Shown piece by piece: positions 30,381-32,658 of a DNA stretch of 32,658 nt. Source of the stretch: Chloroflexota bacterium (GTDB taxonomy: Bacteria; Chloroflexota; Anaerolineae; Anaerolineales; UBA11579); contig JAMCZK010000006.1 in NCBI GenBank assembly GCA_023485685.1, positions 1-32,658 of the forward strand, written 5' to 3'. The first letter of the stretch is position 1; each line of letters begins with the position of its first letter. The notes beneath the pieces are model-generated. The model saw only the letters and a list, made by a program, of their open reading frames with translations. It was not told where the DNA came from and searched no databases. The position numbers and the translations under genes are program-made.

Positions 30381-30938
30381 TTATGCTCGTGTAACATACT
30401 CGCCGGTACGAGTATCTATCCGGATCAAATCGCCCTGATTAATGAAGGCGGGTACGTGCACCTTCAAGCCGGTCTCGGTGGTGACCAGCTTGCTGACGCC
30501 AGTAGCGGTGTCGCCGCGCACGGCCGTCTCCGCTTTGGTGACTTCGAGGTCGACGGTGGTGGGCAACTCGACGTCCAAGGGTGTACCTTCATATAAGGTG
30601 AGCTTAACCTCCATGCCGCTTTTAAGGTAATTCACCGCGTCGCCCAATACTTCAGCGGTGAGCCCGGGCTGGTCGAAGGTCTCTTGGTCCATAAAGACGT
30701 AGCGGTCGCTGTCCTGGTAGAGATATTGGACGTTGTGAAAATCAAGGCGTACGTCCTGCACGCGAGTGCCGGAGCTGAAGGTTTTGTCTACTACGGCGCC
30801 GCTGCGCAAATCGCGGGCTTTTACGCGGATCGTGGCGTTGCCGCGGCCCGGTTTGTTGTGGGTGTAGTCCAATACTTTGTACAGGCGGCTATCCAGCTCA
30901 AAGGTCACGCCTTTGCGCAGGTCGTTCACGTCGATCAT
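30381..30938 (-). CDS. efp: Translation elongation factor P
   Basis: EF-P relieves ribosome stalling at polyproline. The 185-residue length and three-domain layout are standard: KOW-like N-terminus (MIDVNDLRKGVTFELDSRLY), OB domain II (YVFMDQETFDQ) and the C-terminal signature TTVDLEVTKAETAVRGDTAT followed by IRIDTRTGEYVTRA. The loop that reaches the peptidyl-transferase centre reads KPGRGNA, so the tip residue is Arg32, where E. coli has the modified Lys34. AAGGAG lies 5 nt before the ATG at 30938, and a good promoter lies about 40 bp upstream. No modification enzyme gene is in the window. Confidence 0.96.
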   Translation of the reverse strand: MIDVNDLRKGVTFELDSRLYKVLDYTHNKPGRGNATIRVKARDLRSGAVVDKTFSSGTRVQDVRLDFHNVQYLYQDSDRYVFMDQETFDQPGLTAEVLGDAVNYLKSGMEVKLTLYEGTPLDVELPTTVDLEVTKAETAVRGDTATGVSKLVTTETGLKVHVPAFINQGDLIRIDTRTGEYVTRA

Positions 30939-30975
30939 TGATGCTCCTTAGGCCTATTCGGGAAATTCCGCAAAA

Positions 30976-31004
30976 ATTATAGCTGAGGAGTGGGAAGGCA
31001 GCAA
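30976..31004 (-). promoter_or_regulatory. Sigma-70-type promoter of efp
   Basis: On the minus strand TTGCTG (30999-31004) and TATAAT (30976-30981) are 17 nt apart. The leader is about 30 nt and contains the AAGGAG of efp. Confidence 0.75.
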
Positions 31005-31110
31005 TGCGAGTTCATCCCCCTCGCTTCGTGTACCTCTCTCCGGCAAGCTGGAAGAGCAGTACAACTGTCTAGAATGGGACAATCGGGGGAAGATGGGCAC
31101 GCCGCCTTAA

Positions 31111-31119
31111 TGGTAGACT
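31111..31119 (+). promoter_or_regulatory. Possible extended -10 of the response regulator gene
   Basis: TGGTAGACT resembles TGnTATAAT with two changes. It would give a leader of about 18 nt that includes the GTGGAG before the ATG at 31144. The evidence is weak. Confidence 0.3.
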
Positions 31120-31143
31120 CCCCGAGGTAGAGTGGAGATGTAA

Positions 31144-31554
31144 ATGGTCACTGGCGAACTGCGAAAGGTTGTCTGCGTAGAAGACGAGCCTGAGATGATC
31201 GATCTCATCCAGCTCATCTTAAAACGCAAGGGCTTCGAAGTGATTGGCGCCCACGGCGGAGTAGAAGGACTGGCGACGATCAGGTCGGTGAAACCCGACT
31301 TGGTGCTCCTGGACTTGATGATGCCAGAAATGGACGGCTGGCAGGTTTACCAGCAGCTCAAAGCCGACGAAACCACCGCGGATATTCCCGTGATCGTGGT
31401 GACGGCCAAGGCGCAGAACATTGATAAAGTTTTAGGCCTACACATCGCCAAGGTGGATGACTACATCCCCAAACCATTCAGCCTGCAGGAACTAGTGGAC
31501 CGAGTGGAGACGGTGCTCAAGCGTCATAAAGAGGCGCGCAGGGAGGTGAACTAA
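31144..31554 (+). CDS. Single-domain response regulator (receiver only)
   Basis: The 136-residue product is a complete CheY-like receiver. The acidic pair is in CVEDEPEM (residues 13-15), the phosphoacceptor is Asp57 (LVLLDLMMPEMDGW), the switch Thr is in VVTAKA, and the Lys is in PKPFS. No output domain follows; the rest is a short basic tail (RHKEARREVN). It therefore signals by protein contact or acts within a phosphorelay. No histidine kinase is adjacent. GGAG lies about 7 nt before the ATG. A DUF192 gene follows after 8 nt. Confidence 0.9.
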   Translation: MVTGELRKVVCVEDEPEMIDLIQLILKRKGFEVIGAHGGVEGLATIRSVKPDLVLLDLMMPEMDGWQVYQQLKADETTADIPVIVVTAKAQNIDKVLGLHIAKVDDYIPKPFSLQELVDRVETVLKRHKEARREVN

Positions 31555-31562
31555 GATCCGAC

Positions 31563-31934
31563 ATGCGTCTTGCATCGATCAAGAATCTTAGCCGGCCGCT
31601 CAGGCAGCCGCTCAGCGTTCGCTATTGCGAACGTTTTTTATGCAAGCTGCGCGGCCTCATGTTCCAGACGAATTTGGCGCCCCACGAAGGGTTGCTGCTG
31701 GTGGAAACCAAAGCCAGCCGCTGGAATACAGGCATCCATATGTTAGGGATGTTTTTCGACCTCAGCATTATCTGGTTGGATGGCGATCTCAAGGTTGTGG
31801 ACAAAGGAATGGCGCGGCGCTGGCGTTCGTTTCTGTTCCCGCGTAATCCCGCCCGCTATGTGATAGAGTGTGTGGTTTCCCGCTATGAAGAATTCCAACT
31901 CGGCGACCAACTCGCATTTGAAAAAACTGAATAA
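31563..31934 (+). CDS. DUF192 family protein
   Basis: The 123-residue product matches the DUF192 pattern: YCERFLCKLRGLMFQTNL, then GLLLVETKASRWNTGIHMLG, MFFDLSIIWLDGDLKVVDKG and PARYVIECV. The biochemical role of the family is unknown. Many members are exported, but this one has no signal peptide. It begins 8 nt after the response regulator stop, so it is probably in the same transcript. Its 3' end overlaps the likely start of the LysM gene by about 50 bp in another frame. Confidence 0.85.
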   Translation: MRLASIKNLSRPLRQPLSVRYCERFLCKLRGLMFQTNLAPHEGLLLVETKASRWNTGIHMLGMFFDLSIIWLDGDLKVVDKGMARRWRSFLFPRNPARYVIECVVSRYEEFQLGDQLAFEKTE

Positions 31935-32658
31935 GACTGGCTTATTTGCTGTAATGCTCCTGGGTCTGGCGGCTCTAGCCGTTAAGCCCGCCTCCGCACA
32001 AGAGCCTGGCAGCGTACGCTACGTGGTACAGCCCGGGGATACACTTTCCAGCATTTCAACACGGTTCGATGTTTCCGTGGCAGATATTGTGCAAGCCAGC
32101 GGGATCAGCGACCCAAATAATTTGCATCCTGGAGATATCCTGGTTATTCCCGGTATCGATTGGATTACGGGTACTTTAATTTTGGAACCTGTTCCATTGG
32201 GCGAATCCTATCTGAGTCTCAAGCGCCGATACTTGCTTTCTGATGGCGACATGGCGCGCCTCAATCGTTTTTCCAGCACAAGTCCAGAGCAGATCTACGC
32301 CGGCTTTCAGGTGATGCTGGCCACCGAACGAGGCGAACTAGCGAACAGCGCCCGGGCCGCGGTGGCAGCCGGGGAAAGCCTGTTGGAACTCGCCGCCATT
32401 TCTGGCGATAACCCCTGGCGGCTGGCGGCAGTGAACCAGTTGCCGGGAACTTGGGCGACTGTGCCAGGCGATGTGGTGTTCACGCCAGGGCGCGAGGGCG
32501 CGGGGCCCGGTGGGCTGCCATCTCCGATCACAGCACTTAGCGTGGACGAACCGGGCTTTGTTCAGGGGCACACTGCGATGCTTTCCATCACTGGTTCGAC
32601 GGATCTGAGCCTGGGTGGCGAATTAATCGGCCACCAGTTGCATTTCTTCTCCGAGGGT
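31885..32658 (+). CDS. Secreted LysM-domain protein, truncated by the window end
   Basis: A frame opens with ATG at 31885 and is still open at 32658 (258 codons). It starts with a signal peptide: LKKLNKTGLFAVMLLGLAAL, with a cleavage site after PASA. A LysM domain for peptidoglycan binding follows, with YVVQPGDTLSSISTRFDVSV then SDPNNLHPGDILVIP. A second, LysM-like segment contains VAAGESLLELAAISGDNPWR. The visible end (GFVQGHTAMLSITGS) resembles the linker before M23 peptidase domains in Anaerolineae proteins, but that domain is not in view. The start could instead be TTG at 31918, which reduces the overlap with DUF192 and keeps the signal peptide. Confidence 0.8.
   Translation, partial: MKNSNSATNSHLKKLNKTGLFAVMLLGLAALAVKPASAQEPGSVRYVVQPGDTLSSISTRFDVSVADIVQASGISDPNNLHPGDILVIPGIDWITGTLILEPVPLGESYLSLKRRYLLSDGDMARLNRFSSTSPEQIYAGFQVMLATERGELANSARAAVAAGESLLELAAISGDNPWRLAAVNQLPGTWATVPGDVVFTPGREGAGPGGLPSPITALSVDEPGFVQGHTAMLSITGSTDLSLGGELIGHQLHFFSEG

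Overview
The window looks like chromosomal DNA of a Chloroflexota bacterium, most likely class Anaerolineae. This is an inference from gene content: an archaeal-type phosphoglycerate mutase, a stand-alone MalK-type ATPase, a Cys-rich 'GCGQC' protein, DUF192, Thr/Pro-rich lipoproteins with an NTF2-like domain, and abundant GC-rich palindromic repeats. No rRNA, tRNA, CRISPR array, integrase or transposase was seen.

Layout. 1-900: two relatively AT-rich unknown genes, one secreted. 901-2071 (-): an ECF sigma factor whose stop overlaps the start of an O6-alkylguanine-DNA alkyltransferase gene. 2344-2988: a winged-helix protein. 2989-3485: a gene-poor stretch filled by repeats and two broken copies of the next gene's 5' end. 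3486-5716: a membrane spermidine-synthase-like protein translationally coupled to a DUF1461 membrane protein. 5763-6316: a frameshifted lipoprotein. 6386-11066 (-): apgM, a sugar-importer ATPase and a large unknown lipoprotein, separated by hairpin terminators. 11251-17209: mutS, a uracil-DNA-glycosylase-like protein, a PAS-GAF-HD-GYP protein and a homocysteine methyltransferase. 17425-23426: a Dlt-like acyl-transfer locus. 23627-31554: ftsH, an MFS transporter, fabH, fabF, a Cys-rich protein, efp and a receiver-only regulator. 31563-32658: DUF192 and the start of a LysM protein.

The most interesting system is at 17425-23426. A 39-residue membrane microprotein ending in WIYQGF lies 3 nt before an MBOAT acyltransferase. 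A membrane-anchored SGNH protein, an SGNH-like lipoprotein and an acyl carrier protein follow, and a fatty-acyl-AMP-ligase-type enzyme faces them across a shared hairpin. Part for part this parallels DltX-B-D-C-A of teichoic acid D-alanylation, but the ligase points to a fatty or other carboxylic acyl donor. It probably acylates a cell-surface polymer.

The second theme is repeats. A family of palindromic elements (hairpin cores such as GGAAGGC-TTT-GCCTTCC with compensatory changes between copies) lies between genes and also in frame inside them: about 50 codons of mutS and the tail of fabF. An unrelated composite sits in frame inside the acyl-AMP ligase gene. Third, many genes have an (often extended) -10 box 6-9 nt before the start codon and no Shine-Dalgarno, which suggests leaderless transcripts. 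One such start would encode a 20-residue leader peptide running through a terminator-like hairpin just before ftsH.
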